Positions 53,386 to 61,952 of a DNA stretch of 64,000 nt are shown here, piece by piece. Location of the stretch: positions 310,001 through 374,000 of the forward strand of contig CP065000.1 of the NCBI GenBank assembly GCA_016700075.1. The letters are read 5' to 3'. Origin of the DNA: Acidobacteriota bacterium (GTDB taxonomy: Bacteria; Acidobacteriota; Blastocatellia; Pyrinomonadales; Pyrinomonadaceae). The position numbers and the translations under genes were made by a program. The notes under the pieces are model-generated. The model saw nothing but the letters and a program-made list of their open reading frames with translations. It had not been told where the DNA came from and did no database searches. The first letter of the stretch is position 1; every line of letters begins with the position of its first letter.

Positions 53386-55011
53386 TCAATGTTCGATCTG
53401 CGGAAGCACGAAGGCGCCGATGTGCGGTTTTGATGTATTCAGGCATGTTTCGAGTGCGAGGATGAGCGCGTCACGCGTCGTTTCGGGCGTAACGATGGCG
53501 TCAACAAGGCCCCGTGCGGCGGCGTGCTTTGCGTCCAATTCGCGGTCGTACGTTTCGCGGACCTTTTGCATTTCGGACTCCAGTTCCGCAGAAGGCGTCT
53601 CGCCTGCGGCCTTCAGCTTTTCCAACTGTGTACCGAACATCGCCTGCACCGCGCTGTCGCCTTCCATCACGCCCATTCTTCCCGTCGGCAGCGTAAAGAT
53701 AAAATCGGGGTCAAAGCCCTGTCCCGCCATCGCATAATAGCCCGCACCGCTGGCGTGATTGATCGTCAGCACGATCTTCGGCACGGCGGCGGTCGCCATC
53801 GCCTCAACGAACCGCGCACCGGCGCGAATGATGCCGGAATGTTCCGCGTCCGCCCCGACCATGAATCCCGAGACGTCCTGCACGAATAACAGCGGCACGC
53901 CGTGGCGGTCGCAGTTTTCAATGAAATACGCCGTCTTTTCGGCCGATTCCGTGTAAACGATGCCGCCGAAACGCGGCGGTTCGCCGGGTCTACCCTTTAT
54001 CATGCCGCGGCTGTTGGCGATAACGCCGACCGTGATTCCGCCGATGCGAGCCGTGCCGCAGATCATTTCTTTCGCAAAGTCCGCTTGAAATTCTTCGAGG
54101 CTCCCTTCGTCCAAGAACGTATCCAAAACCGCGTGCATATCGTACGGAGCTTTGTGATCTTCGGGAAGAAGCTCATACAGCTTCGTATTGTCGAATTTCG
54201 GATCTCGTACCTCGCCCGTCGCGACGCGCGACGGCTCCTTCGCCGGTAATTCAGCCACTAATGCACGAATTTTCGCGATACAATCTTCGTCATTCGCCGT
54301 CCGATAGTGCGCGACGCCCGAAACGGCGTTGTGCGTCATCGCACCGCCAAGCGTTTCGTTATCAATGGTTTGGCCGGTCGCACCTTTCACCAGATTTGCG
54401 CCGCCGAGCCCCATGAAAGACGTTCCTTCGACCATCAGGATCACATCCGACAACGCCGGAAGATAAGCTCCGCCCGCGACGCACATGCCCATCACCGCGG
54501 CGATCTGCGGCACCTTCAGGTAACGACGCATGATCGAATTGTAGTAAAAAATGCGTGCGGCCCCGTATTGGCCGGGGAATACGCCGCCTTGATACGGCAA
54601 ATTCACTCCCGCGGAATCGACAAGATAAATTATCGGCACGCGATTACGCATCGCGATCTCCTGCGCACGCAATATCTTGCGGATCGTTTCGGGATACCAC
54701 GCACCGGCTTTTATCGTGGCATCATTCGCCACAACGACGCACTCGCGGTCATTTACCTTTCCAACAACCGTAACGACCGCTGCAGCCGGAGCCTGCCCGC
54801 CGTATTCTTCATAAGCTACAAGCAGCCCGATTTCCTGCGAGAATGTTCTCTCATCAAGAAGGAGTTCGATCCGCTCGCGCGCTGTCAACTTGCCCTGTTT
54901 GTGCAGTTTTTCGATCTTTTCGGGCCCGCCGCCGAGTCTTAGCTTCTTTTCAAGCTCTGAATACTCTTCGGTCAGGCTTCGCAGGCGTGAAATACCGTTC
55001 GTTGCGTCCAT
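53386..55011 (-). CDS. Acyl-CoA carboxylase beta (carboxyltransferase) subunit
   Basis: 541 residues. The N- and C-carboxyltransferase domains are complete: LTARERIELLLD, VDSAGVNLPYQGGVFPGQYGAARIFYNS-like segment, GMCVAGGAYLPALSD and VQDVSGFMVGADAEHSGIIRAGA. The active-site pattern and the GVNLPYQ stretch are closest to methylcrotonyl-CoA or geranyl-CoA carboxylases (LiuB/AtuC), and to 3-methylcrotonyl use in leucine or isoprenoid degradation. The biotin-carrying alpha subunit is not in the window. AtuA and enoyl-CoA hydratases nearby support the same pathway. Confidence 0.93.
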   Translation of the reverse strand: MDATNGISRLRSLTEEYSELEKKLRLGGGPEKIEKLHKQGKLTARERIELLLDERTFSQEIGLLVAYEEYGGQAPAAAVVTVVGKVNDRECVVVANDATIKAGAWYPETIRKILRAQEIAMRNRVPIIYLVDSAGVNLPYQGGVFPGQYGAARIFYYNSIMRRYLKVPQIAAVMGMCVAGGAYLPALSDVILMVEGTSFMGLGGANLVKGATGQTIDNETLGGAMTHNAVSGVAHYRTANDEDCIAKIRALVAELPAKEPSRVATGEVRDPKFDNTKLYELLPEDHKAPYDMHAVLDTFLDEGSLEEFQADFAKEMICGTARIGGITVGVIANSRGMIKGRPGEPPRFGGIVYTESAEKTAYFIENCDRHGVPLLFVQDVSGFMVGADAEHSGIIRAGARFVEAMATAAVPKIVLTINHASGAGYYAMAGQGFDPDFIFTLPTGRMGVMEGDSAVQAMFGTQLEKLKAAGETPSAELESEMQKVRETYDRELDAKHAAARGLVDAIVTPETTRDALILALETCLNTSKPHIGAFVLPQIEH

Positions 55012-55047
55012 AGATGACTGTAGTAGGCTGTCAAAGGAGATTATATA

Positions 55048-55086
55048 ACAAAAGGCCCCGCTTTCCCTTTTGCGGAAAACGAGGCC
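55048..55086 (-). terminator. Terminator of the metalloprotease gene
   Basis: On the minus strand, CAAGGCCTCGTTTTCC, loop GCAAAAG, GGAAAGCGGGGCCTTTTG. The stem has two G-U or mismatched pairs and is followed by T-rich sequence. It lies 18 bases after the stop. Confidence 0.75.
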
Positions 55087-55104
55087 TTGCTGAATGCAAA
55101 AACG

Positions 55105-56592
55105 CTACTGAATGCGGAAGTTGTTCACGCTGGAATCGGAGATGATCGTATTGTTGAGGCTAACGATGCGAATTCGACCCTGTTGCGTCGGTTTACCAAA
55201 CACTCGAATGGCTTCCGAGCCATCATTCGGCGTACTTGCGGAAACGGTCTCCCAAGAAGTTCCGCCGTCGCGTGAAAGCTCGATACGAACATTGCCCGTA
55301 ATGTTATCCGATGTCCAACTCAGAGTTTGATTGGCCATTCGCCTCATCACGCCGCCGCCGTTCATATTCGAAAGCATCAAATTAGAGCCGCTGTATCGAT
55401 AATTCGCGATCCAATCTGCGGTGTTGTTTATCGATCGAGCATTATCGCGTGCGTCCGCGATGCCAGTCGGCAGACCTGCGTAAATAATGTCCGGATTCGA
55501 AAAATAAGGGGCTCGGTTGCAGCCGCTTGTACACGGGTTCACATAGGACATTACCGTCCGGTACATGCCGTTATGCCAATGCCCGTAACTATAAGGATAT
55601 GTCGGGCCTGATCCATTTTCCGGATTGTGCTGGCTGCCCATGTTATGACCAAGTTCGTGTGCAAAAGTAAGGTTGCCGACGGCACAAGTTCGGGCGGTCA
55701 CAGAAAAACCATTATTAGGATTGCCGCCCGGTGCACCCATCAGATAACCGATGCCGCAAGCTTCGGTAGAATTGGTCAGCATCGCGACCATATCGGCGTT
55801 AGTAGTATTCCGCAGCGTTGCAGTAGCAGCATCATTGCGAAGATTTGAAAGCTCGCTGCTAAAACTGCCGGTCTCGTTCAAGGCGGTCAACTGAGCTCCG
55901 ACCAACCTAAGTCGTTGCCGTATTTTACTGTTGAAATACGTACCATTCGAAGCATCGATCGCCTGCTGAGCGAAAGTTTGAGCCTGAGCATCGCCGCCAA
56001 GCGAGGTCCTCACCGAAGAGGTGTATACAACCAAAACGTCTATACGGTCGCCCGAATCAACTGTTGCTCCGGGCGTCTCGCGAATATATCCCGGATCTCC
56101 CTTAACTTCACCCGCGCATTCCGGAAACAAGGAGCCGTCGAGTTCCATGAGAATGTGCTTGTTTCCCTTCGGCACTATCTCGTATGTCTTTTCAAAAGTA
56201 AATATACGGCCGGCCACGTATCCGCCTTTGAAGGTCAGCGTAATGTCACCTTCATATTCTCCGATCTTGGCCTTTCCGAACCAACTGTGGTCGTCTAACG
56301 CCCTCGTTTCCGCATAAGTTCGTTCTGCACGAAAAACCCTGCCGTCAAGCAGCGGAATATCAATACGTGCGGCACGCGCGTATTCCGCCGCCGGCCGGTC
56401 AAAAACGATCTCTGCCTCTTTGACCGCAGCTATCGAAGTTCTTGATTCAGGGGCCAGGCCTTCCGACACATTAATGACGCGAAACAGAGCAGGCGTCTGG
56501 GTTTGGCTTTTACTCGCATTTCTCTGAGCGGTAATGCTCACCGGAAGAGCGAATAACGTTAAACAGATCACTAATAATTTCATCTTACTCAT
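55105..56592 (-). CDS. Secreted reprolysin-like metzincin zinc protease
   Basis: About 495 residues. Signal peptide ends ITAQ. A propeptide of about 150 residues, then a catalytic domain with FAHELGHNMGSQH (HExxHxxGxxH zinc site) and the Met-turn RTVMSYV, as in M12B/M43-type metzincins. The C-terminal 100 residues are an Ig-like domain. The start is ATG 56592 or ATG 56583; the first overlaps the previous stop by 8 bases. Confidence 0.9.
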   Translation of the reverse strand: MSKMKLLVICLTLFALPVSITAQRNASKSQTQTPALFRVINVSEGLAPESRTSIAAVKEAEIVFDRPAAEYARAARIDIPLLDGRVFRAERTYAETRALDDHSWFGKAKIGEYEGDITLTFKGGYVAGRIFTFEKTYEIVPKGNKHILMELDGSLFPECAGEVKGDPGYIRETPGATVDSGDRIDVLVVYTSSVRTSLGGDAQAQTFAQQAIDASNGTYFNSKIRQRLRLVGAQLTALNETGSFSSELSNLRNDAATATLRNTTNADMVAMLTNSTEACGIGYLMGAPGGNPNNGFSVTARTCAVGNLTFAHELGHNMGSQHNPENGSGPTYPYSYGHWHNGMYRTVMSYVNPCTSGCNRAPYFSNPDIIYAGLPTGIADARDNARSINNTADWIANYRYSGSNLMLSNMNGGGVMRRMANQTLSWTSDNITGNVRIELSRDGGTSWETVSASTPNDGSEAIRVFGKPTQQGRIRIVSLNNTIISDSSVNNFRIQ

Positions 56593-57943
56593 CTTCAATT
56601 ATGAACGTCGGTACCATGCCGCCGCCTGCTGTTACGTTTGCAAGTTCGCTGGAGGAGAGTCGTGTGAAAGCCGAGCCGACCTTTCCGGTAAAAAGAAGCG
56701 GATCAAGGTCAACAAGCTGCTCCGTAAGTTGCCAATTCCCGGAATCATCAGTGATCATCGGGAAAACTTCCTTCGCCGTCGGGACGCGTTCTTGAACGAG
56801 GTAATCGCCGTCGGCGAGGGCAACCTCTATCGCTTCGTCCCATTCAGAAGGGTCAGAATTCCAGCCGATGAAGATGCCGTGACCGCCGTAATCGTCGTTT
56901 GGCTTCAGGACCAATTTCGAGGAATTCTCTCTCGTCCATTCTACCAAATCGACCTCTTCGTTGGAATACCTGGTTTCACGAGAGGTGAAATTGCGTGTCC
57001 ACGGGATATGTAGCCTTATTGCGTCCAGCTCAATGTCGTTGAAGAGCTGTGTATATCGTTCGTCGGTCAAGATCGAAAAAACCGCCTTTTTGTGGACAAG
57101 CTTCCCACAGAAACTGTTGACCATACAGACCTTGCCGTCACGGTACGCGTCGAGAAGTGCAGGATACTCATCTGCGATCGGCAAATACTCGTTAACCAGC
57201 AAGCGTTTATAAACAACGTCGATCTCCAGCTCCCCGCACATAAGTCGTGAACCCTCGAACGAAAGATCTTCCGGCGTACAAATTACCGCTTGCAAGCCAT
57301 TTTCGTTGAAATGATCGCGGAAAAGCTCAAATTCTTTGATGGTCGGAAGGTCTTTCAGATCGACGATCGCAATAGTGGGCGGTGTTTCGGGCTTATGGCC
57401 GAGATACTCTTCGTAACAATCGAGCAAAACTTGCCGCATCTTTGAGCGGCCTTCGAGTCCGCTATATGTATATCGCTCTGCGAAACGTCGCATTACCGGA
57501 AGCTGCTTGAATATCTCGGTAGCTGAATCTGAAAATGCGATGCCTGCGGGGCTTTCGCCGTTAAGCTCGACAAAACTGTAAGCATCATCCGTAAGGAACG
57601 AATCAAGCCTTGCGGTAGGCGAAACGTGCGAATAGCCGGGGTTGATGCGGATAAGGTCCTTTTCGATCTCGGTGAGGCCGAGTTCATTGAGAATATTCTC
57701 GTCCTCAAGAGCCGCGTCCTTAACCTTTTGCAGGGCTCCGAATACAGTTTCGCAGATCGCAACCACGCGTTTCCAATCCGAACGCCTGACGAAATGCGGC
57801 CGTAAATAGGGCGTCAGACGCCGTCCGCCAAATATCAGCTTTGACGACTCGAGCTGCTCGTCCAGCATCGCGAGCGACGCTGCCGCGACCTCGTTGTCCG
57901 ACAAAAGTTCGTGATAATACTCAACAGCAGTCCGCAGATCCAT
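56585..57943 (-). CDS. Circularly permuted ATP-grasp protein
   Basis: 452 residues. The layout matches circularly permuted type-2-like ATP-grasp proteins: SFVELNGESPAGIAFSD, CGKLVHKKAVFSIL, SSKLVLKPNDDYGGHGIFIGW (nucleotide loop) and YLVQERV. Such enzymes ligate a carboxylate to an amine using ATP, often in peptide or peptide-like product formation; the substrate is unknown. Alone in its operon here except for the protease that follows. Confidence 0.85.
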   Translation of the reverse strand: MDLRTAVEYYHELLSDNEVAAASLAMLDEQLESSKLIFGGRRLTPYLRPHFVRRSDWKRVVAICETVFGALQKVKDAALEDENILNELGLTEIEKDLIRINPGYSHVSPTARLDSFLTDDAYSFVELNGESPAGIAFSDSATEIFKQLPVMRRFAERYTYSGLEGRSKMRQVLLDCYEEYLGHKPETPPTIAIVDLKDLPTIKEFELFRDHFNENGLQAVICTPEDLSFEGSRLMCGELEIDVVYKRLLVNEYLPIADEYPALLDAYRDGKVCMVNSFCGKLVHKKAVFSILTDERYTQLFNDIELDAIRLHIPWTRNFTSRETRYSNEEVDLVEWTRENSSKLVLKPNDDYGGHGIFIGWNSDPSEWDEAIEVALADGDYLVQERVPTAKEVFPMITDDSGNWQLTEQLVDLDPLLFTGKVGSAFTRLSSSELANVTAGGGMVPTFIIEDE

Positions 57944-57949
57944 AGTGAT

Positions 57950-58354
57950 TTATTGGGCCATGCTCAAAATTTCTTCGAATTCGTCCTTGGTAACAGCGAT
58001 CACAGAAAGCTGCGATTGCTTTATCAGGCCTAGGTTTGCGAGGGCAAGATTGCCTTTGATGTCAGCTAAACCAACGGGCTTTTTGAGCTTTTTGACCGGC
58101 GTTAACTCGATTGCGACCCAGCGATCATCGTCGGTGGTCGGGTCTTGGAACGCAGGCTTTGTCACTTTGGCAATGCCGACAACCTCTTTACCGACGTTCG
58201 AATGATAAAAAAGCACTTTGTCGCCCTTTTTCATCTCGCGCAGATTGTTACGAGCTTGATAATTCCTTACACCCGTCCAATCCGTCTGCCCCTCAGCGAC
58301 AAAATCATCCCAAGAATACTTGTCGGGCTCTTGTTTTACCATCCAGTAGTTCAT
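57950..58354 (-). CDS. EVE domain protein
   Basis: 134 residues, the EVE (YTH-like) fold of thymocyte-nuclear-protein-1 type: MNYWMVKQEPDKYSWDDF, TDWTGVRNYQARNNLREMKKGDKVLFYHS. The family binds modified bases such as 5-methylcytosine in DNA or RNA. It ends 6 bases before the ATP-grasp gene. No restriction or modification genes are adjacent. Confidence 0.92.
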   Translation of the reverse strand: MNYWMVKQEPDKYSWDDFVAEGQTDWTGVRNYQARNNLREMKKGDKVLFYHSNVGKEVVGIAKVTKPAFQDPTTDDDRWVAIELTPVKKLKKPVGLADIKGNLALANLGLIKQSQLSVIAVTKDEFEEILSMAQ

Positions 58355-58360
58355 AGTAAG

Positions 58361-58396
58361 TCTAGAAAGTCTCGACAGTCTTGGAAGTCTGGGAAG
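58361..58396. repeat. S23-cassette 2, left array of 9-bp units
   Basis: Four units: TCTAGAAAG, TCTCGACAG, TCTTGGAAG, TCTGGGAAG. They are degenerate copies of TCTAGGAAG, the reverse complement of the right-hand unit. Confidence 0.9.
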
Positions 58397-58414
58397 ACAA
58401 TTCTGTCGGCTCTT

Positions 58415-58777
58415 CTATTTTCGTAAATGTGATACCAAGCTGAAGATCATCCGACCGACCTCGTCCAGCTTTTCGTAAATGTTATCAAAGTCAGTTTGGG
58501 CAATGTATCCGAGATCAAATGCTAAATATAGGTGCGATTTAGTTTCTGCCACCGATCCCAATGAAATATTGAGAAAATTGGCAAAGTCTTTATCCGTGCG
58601 TCTGCCCTGACCTTCAGCGATATTCGCCATTATTGAGGTCGAAGATCGTCGAATCTGACTGTGGAGGTCAAAATCCTTAGAAAAATGATCATTACGACAA
58701 AGATCATAGACATCAACGGTAACAACTCGCGCTTTCTGCCAAGCCAAAATGTCTTCAAATCTCTTAAACGTCGCCAT
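58415..58777 (-). CDS. S23-type four-helix-bundle protein, second copy
   Basis: 120 residues; motifs FKRFEDILAWQKARVVTVDVYDLC, FDLHSQIRRSSTSIMANIAEGQGR, FANFLNISLGSVAETKSHLYLAFDLGYI are textbook for the family. It is only distantly related to the copy at 49324 (the N-terminal and GxG parts differ), so the two are not recent duplicates. The function of the family is unknown. Confidence 0.93.
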   Translation of the reverse strand: MATFKRFEDILAWQKARVVTVDVYDLCRNDHFSKDFDLHSQIRRSSTSIMANIAEGQGRRTDKDFANFLNISLGSVAETKSHLYLAFDLGYIAQTDFDNIYEKLDEVGRMIFSLVSHLRK

Positions 58778-58790
58778 TTCCCGGTACCTA

Positions 58791-58844
58791 CTTCCTCGAC
58801 TTCCTAGACTTCCTAGACTTCCTAGACTTCCTAGACTTCCCAGA
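58791..58844. repeat. S23-cassette 2, right array of 9-bp units
   Basis: Six units CTTCCTAGA: the first is CTTCCTCGA, four are identical, and the sixth is CTTCCCAGA. They lie 13 bases from the S23 start codon. Confidence 0.93.
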
Positions 58845-58847
58845 CTC

Positions 58848-59423
58848 TCACTTCTTCGCTTTCTTATTCAGCCATTTTGCCCAGCGTTCTAGGACTGGGC
58901 GGAAAGGTTTGAACAGCTTCGCTCGAATGCTTCCTTCGGCTTGTTTTTCGCCCCAGGCTTTTAGGTTTTTCTCCGCGTATTGTCTGATCTGCGGTTCGAG
59001 GCCTGTCTTCTTGACCGAATGGCGAAGCGTCAGATAATAATGCTGTCCGACGAGCGAGAACAGCAGTCCCGCGAGGTTTCCTTTGAATCCGCTTTTCGCC
59101 ATCCATTTTTTAAAGAATCCCTCCGTCGGCTGCAGCAGAGCACCTGCCGATATCTCGAACCAGGGTGCCTGATTTTGCACACGCGGATGATAAAGCCCCG
59201 GCAGATCGCCTTTCATCGGAACGTCGATATTCTTTAGCCGCGGATCATTGATAAAATCGACGATCTTTATGCGTTCGACACCGCGGTACTGCTCAACAGG
59301 CAAAAATTCGAACACCTTTTCTATCGAATCTTCGTAACCTTTCGGCAGATCGATGGAAGCGGCGTTCTCAATGCGTATCTTATTAGTTTTCGCCGTCCTT
59401 TGACCGGCGGTTTGTATAGCCAT
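58848..59423 (-). CDS. Unrecognised protein
   Basis: 191 residues. It begins directly at the stop of the DUF2442 gene. The sequence is helical and basic with the phrase LPGLYHPRVQNQAPWFEISAGALLQPTEGF and a Lys-rich C-terminus. The stop lies 4 bases from the S23 array. No family recognised. Confidence 0.68.
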   Translation of the reverse strand: MAIQTAGQRTAKTNKIRIENAASIDLPKGYEDSIEKVFEFLPVEQYRGVERIKIVDFINDPRLKNIDVPMKGDLPGLYHPRVQNQAPWFEISAGALLQPTEGFFKKWMAKSGFKGNLAGLLFSLVGQHYYLTLRHSVKKTGLEPQIRQYAEKNLKAWGEKQAEGSIRAKLFKPFRPVLERWAKWLNKKAKK

Positions 59424-59660
59424 TTAGTTTAATAATTCGCTTTCTACGTAAAGTGTCTCAGGGGCGAAATCCTGCTCGTTGGGCCAAGTCACCGTGCCGT
59501 AGGCGATCGTAAAGCTCTTAAAGTAACCGACGTTGTTCAGTTCGCGAAACACCCCTTTATCGAGATAAGGTTTCGCGTCAAATCTTCGCAAGGTACCGTC
59601 GCTAAACTTAAGATCCAGCGTCAGGTCGTCATTCGCTTTTGCATCTATAACTTTTGTCAT
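59424..59660 (-). CDS. DUF2442 domain protein
   Basis: 78 residues: DLKFSDGTLRRFDAKPYLDKGVFRELNN, YFKSFTIAYGTVTWPNEQDFAPETLY. DUF2442 proteins are usually paired with DUF4160, as here (3-base gap), and have been proposed as a toxin-antitoxin-like module. No experimental function that I know of. Confidence 0.9.
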   Translation of the reverse strand: MTKVIDAKANDDLTLDLKFSDGTLRRFDAKPYLDKGVFRELNNVGYFKSFTIAYGTVTWPNEQDFAPETLYVESELLN

Positions 59661-59663
59661 AAT

Positions 59664-59933
59664 CTACCTTAACGGTTCGATCTTGGATACAGATTCACCG
59701 TTGATAGCCAGCCCCCAGTTCTTCATCAACTCGTCCTTATGGATCTCGATCCAAGCCTGCACCAACCGCAACTGAGCACGCCTCAAACTGCCTTCGATCA
59801 CATCGCCGTCGGGTATTCCGATAACGGCCTCATCATCTCCGTGTTGCACGTGGATGTGCGGGAGATTGTGCCGCTTGTTATCGAAATAATACATCAGCAC
59901 GGTAACGCCGTAGAAGATTGAAATTACAGGCAT
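59664..59933 (-). CDS. DUF4160 domain protein
   Basis: 89 residues with the family core YYFDNKRHNLPHIHVQHGDDEAVI and WIEIHKDELMKNW. It lies upstream of DUF2442 in the standard order. The pair may be a toxin-antitoxin-like module; which partner is which is unsettled. Confidence 0.92.
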   Translation of the reverse strand: MPVISIFYGVTVLMYYFDNKRHNLPHIHVQHGDDEAVIGIPDGDVIEGSLRRAQLRLVQAWIEIHKDELMKNWGLAINGESVSKIEPLR

Positions 59934-60110
59934 TTCGTTTCCAGATTAGATTGTAATTCGTAAACAGATATTAGTAAATTCGTCCGCTTCCCTGTGGCGG
60001 TGGCGCGACAGAGGGGATTATCTGCGACAGTGGAAAGCGGTTTGAATGTGATAATTACAGCGTTTTCCGGCGAAATGGCGTTGGCACGCGGTTTGTAATG
60101 ATAATTTGCG

Positions 60111-60974
60111 ATGAATCAGACCACACTCGCGTCAACGGCAAGCGTTTCGGGCGTCGGGCTGCATACCGGGGCCGAAGTTTCGCTCACGCTGCGGCCTGCG
60201 CCTGAGAATACGGGCTACATATTCGTCCGAACGGACCTTGATAATTTCGAGATACCGGCGTCGGTCGAATACATATCGCATTGTTCGTACGCGACGACGC
60301 TTGTACGCAAAGGCGTGGTGCTTTCCACCTGCGAACACCTGCTTTCGGCACTTCGCGGCAGCGGCGTGGACAATTGTTTCATCGATCTGGACAACATCGA
60401 GGTGCCGATACTCGACGGATCAAGCGAAGATTGGGTCGAGCTGATCGCAAAGGCCGGCATCATAGAGCAGAATGCGCCGCGGCGGCGGCTTCGCGTAAAG
60501 AAACGCGTCGAGATCGAGCAGGGCGACCGCCGTATGTCGATCGAGCCGTCGGATAAATTCGAGATCGACTGCACCATCGACTTTCCGCACCCTTTCATAG
60601 GAATTCAAACATTCCATTACGCCGAAACCAACGGCGATCACTCATCTGTCTCCTCGCCATACGGCCGCGATATCGCTTCAGCACGCACGTTCGGCTTTAC
60701 TCACGAGATCGACATGCTGCGAAAGGCAAATCTCGCACTCGGCGGCTCTTTGGATAACGCAATTGTGCTGACCGATGAAGGTATGTTGAACAAAACGCCT
60801 CTCAGAACGCCGGATGAATTCGTACGTCACAAAATACTCGATATCATTGGCGATGTCGCTCTTGTCGGTATGCCAGTGATCGGCCGCATCACCGCTCACA
60901 AATCCGGCCACGCCGTCCACGCCGCTCTCATGTCCAAACTGCTGAAGACCGAATCCGCTTGGGAGATCGTCTGA
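60111..60974 (+). CDS. lpxC: UDP-3-O-acyl-N-acetylglucosamine deacetylase
   Basis: 287 residues. First committed step of lipid A biosynthesis. Zinc-binding and catalytic motifs: CEHLLSALRGSGVDN (zinc His), VRHKILDIIGD (zinc His and Asp) and the C-terminal HKSGHAVHAALM. GVGLHTG at the start fits. Its presence argues for an LPS-containing, diderm organism. Confidence 0.97.
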   Translation: MNQTTLASTASVSGVGLHTGAEVSLTLRPAPENTGYIFVRTDLDNFEIPASVEYISHCSYATTLVRKGVVLSTCEHLLSALRGSGVDNCFIDLDNIEVPILDGSSEDWVELIAKAGIIEQNAPRRRLRVKKRVEIEQGDRRMSIEPSDKFEIDCTIDFPHPFIGIQTFHYAETNGDHSSVSSPYGRDIASARTFGFTHEIDMLRKANLALGGSLDNAIVLTDEGMLNKTPLRTPDEFVRHKILDIIGDVALVGMPVIGRITAHKSGHAVHAALMSKLLKTESAWEIV

Positions 60975-60993
60975 ACGCATTTCGCGGGCGGCC

Positions 60994-61224
60994 TTGCCCG
61001 TTTCGCCAAAGGCTTTGCCCGTTTCGCCAAAGGCTTTGCCCGTTTCGCCAAAGGTTCTGCCTGTTTGCGTGAAGGCTTTGCCTGTTTGCGTGAAGGCTTT
61101 GCCCGTTTGCGTGAAGGCTTTGCCCGTTTGCGTGAAGACTTTGCCCTTTTCGCCAAACGCTTTGCCCGTTTGCGTGAAGACTTTGCCCGTTCGCGTGAAG
61201 CCTCTGCCCGTTTGCGTCGCGGCT
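60994..61224. repeat. Eleven tandem 21-bp units between lpxC and the next gene
   Basis: Units start at 60994 and every 21 bases to 61204. Two alternating sub-types: (TTGCCCGTTT)CGCCAAAGGCT in units 1-3 and 8, and GCGTGAAG(G/A)CT in units 4-7 and 9-10, with the last decayed (GCGTCGCGGCT). The array is in phase with a 7-codon repeat on both strands, but neither strand looks like a gene. It ends at the stop codon of the gene at 61224. Confidence 0.95.
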
Positions 61225-61952
61225 TATTTCTTATACGACGTGAATTTGAGCGGAACCAACTGCTTATATTGCGGCGATGTCGGGCCGTAGAGCGAACGAA
61301 CGTACAGTTTGACCTTTCGGGCGGTCTCAACGAGCGAATCCGGGTCGTTATAGAACTTCGCATTGCGGGCGATGCGAGCGTTGCTGATCGGCGTGAATGT
61401 ATTGATCACGGCATTGTTTGCGTTCTTTAACGCATCGACCTTTGCCTCGAGCCCCGCGATCGAAAGTTCGGCCTCATTAGGAGCGTAATTGCCGTCATCT
61501 TTCAGCAACTCTATCAAACCCTCGAGATGCTCGACCAATTGCGTATAGCTGCGTTGCGACACGCTATTGCCTGCCGATTCGTCACCATCGGTGTTAGGGT
61601 CATCCGCGGGTTTTGCCTTTGCGCGTTTTCCGTCAATCTTACGTTTGAAACTTTTGGCGTCTTCGATCGCATTGGGAGCCGCACCGCTCACTGCAAAAGC
61701 GTTCACGACACGCGAAACAAGTTGTCTAATGCCCGCAAACTCGTTTTCGCGAGCATTGACGGCGACCTTCCATTCCATCAGCTTGTCAGTGACGTTGTGC
61801 AAAGCCGTATTGGCCTGAGCGTAAAGCGTTTGCAGCGTTGTTAACTGTATCGCCAAAACCGACGGATCGTATGTCGCTCCGTATCCGGTCACAAACGAGA
61901 TCAATTGCTGAAAGTACTGCAGATTGCGTGCGTGTCCTGCTTCTGAGGCCAT
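61224..61952 (-). CDS. Helical protein of unknown function
   Basis: 242 residues without signal or membrane segment; mainly long helices with a charged linker (SFKRKIDGKRAKAKPADD) near residue 110. It ends DVNLSG-like YTTSYKK. I cannot assign it; a weak match to DinB or CHAD folds was not convincing. Confidence 0.65.
   Translation of the reverse strand: MASEAGHARNLQYFQQLISFVTGYGATYDPSVLAIQLTTLQTLYAQANTALHNVTDKLMEWKVAVNARENEFAGIRQLVSRVVNAFAVSGAAPNAIEDAKSFKRKIDGKRAKAKPADDPNTDGDESAGNSVSQRSYTQLVEHLEGLIELLKDDGNYAPNEAELSIAGLEAKVDALKNANNAVINTFTPISNARIARNAKFYNDPDSLVETARKVKLYVRSLYGPTSPQYKQLVPLKFTSYKK

Larger units (their letters stand above)
58361..58844 (-). mobile_element. Candidate S23 cassette 2, flanked by inverted 9-bp arrays
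   Basis: The S23 gene at 58415 is the only content. Left array 58361-58396 and right array 58791-58844 are in inverted orientation. The upstream gene (58848) stops 4 bases beyond the right array. The geometry copies the cassette at 49297-49715 with an unrelated repeat sequence. Confidence 0.55.

Noticed and set aside
53234..53737. Plus-strand frame opposite the acyl-CoA carboxylase
   Set aside because: Shadow of the carboxylase gene, whose protein is complete and conserved.
58791..58844. CRISPR or slipped-strand phase-variable tract in a gene
   Set aside because: 9-bp units without spacers, outside any coding frame.
60994..61290. 98-codon plus-strand frame over the 21-bp array
   Set aside because: Consists almost only of the tandem repeat; the opposite strand is equally open, a known effect of a 21-bp period.
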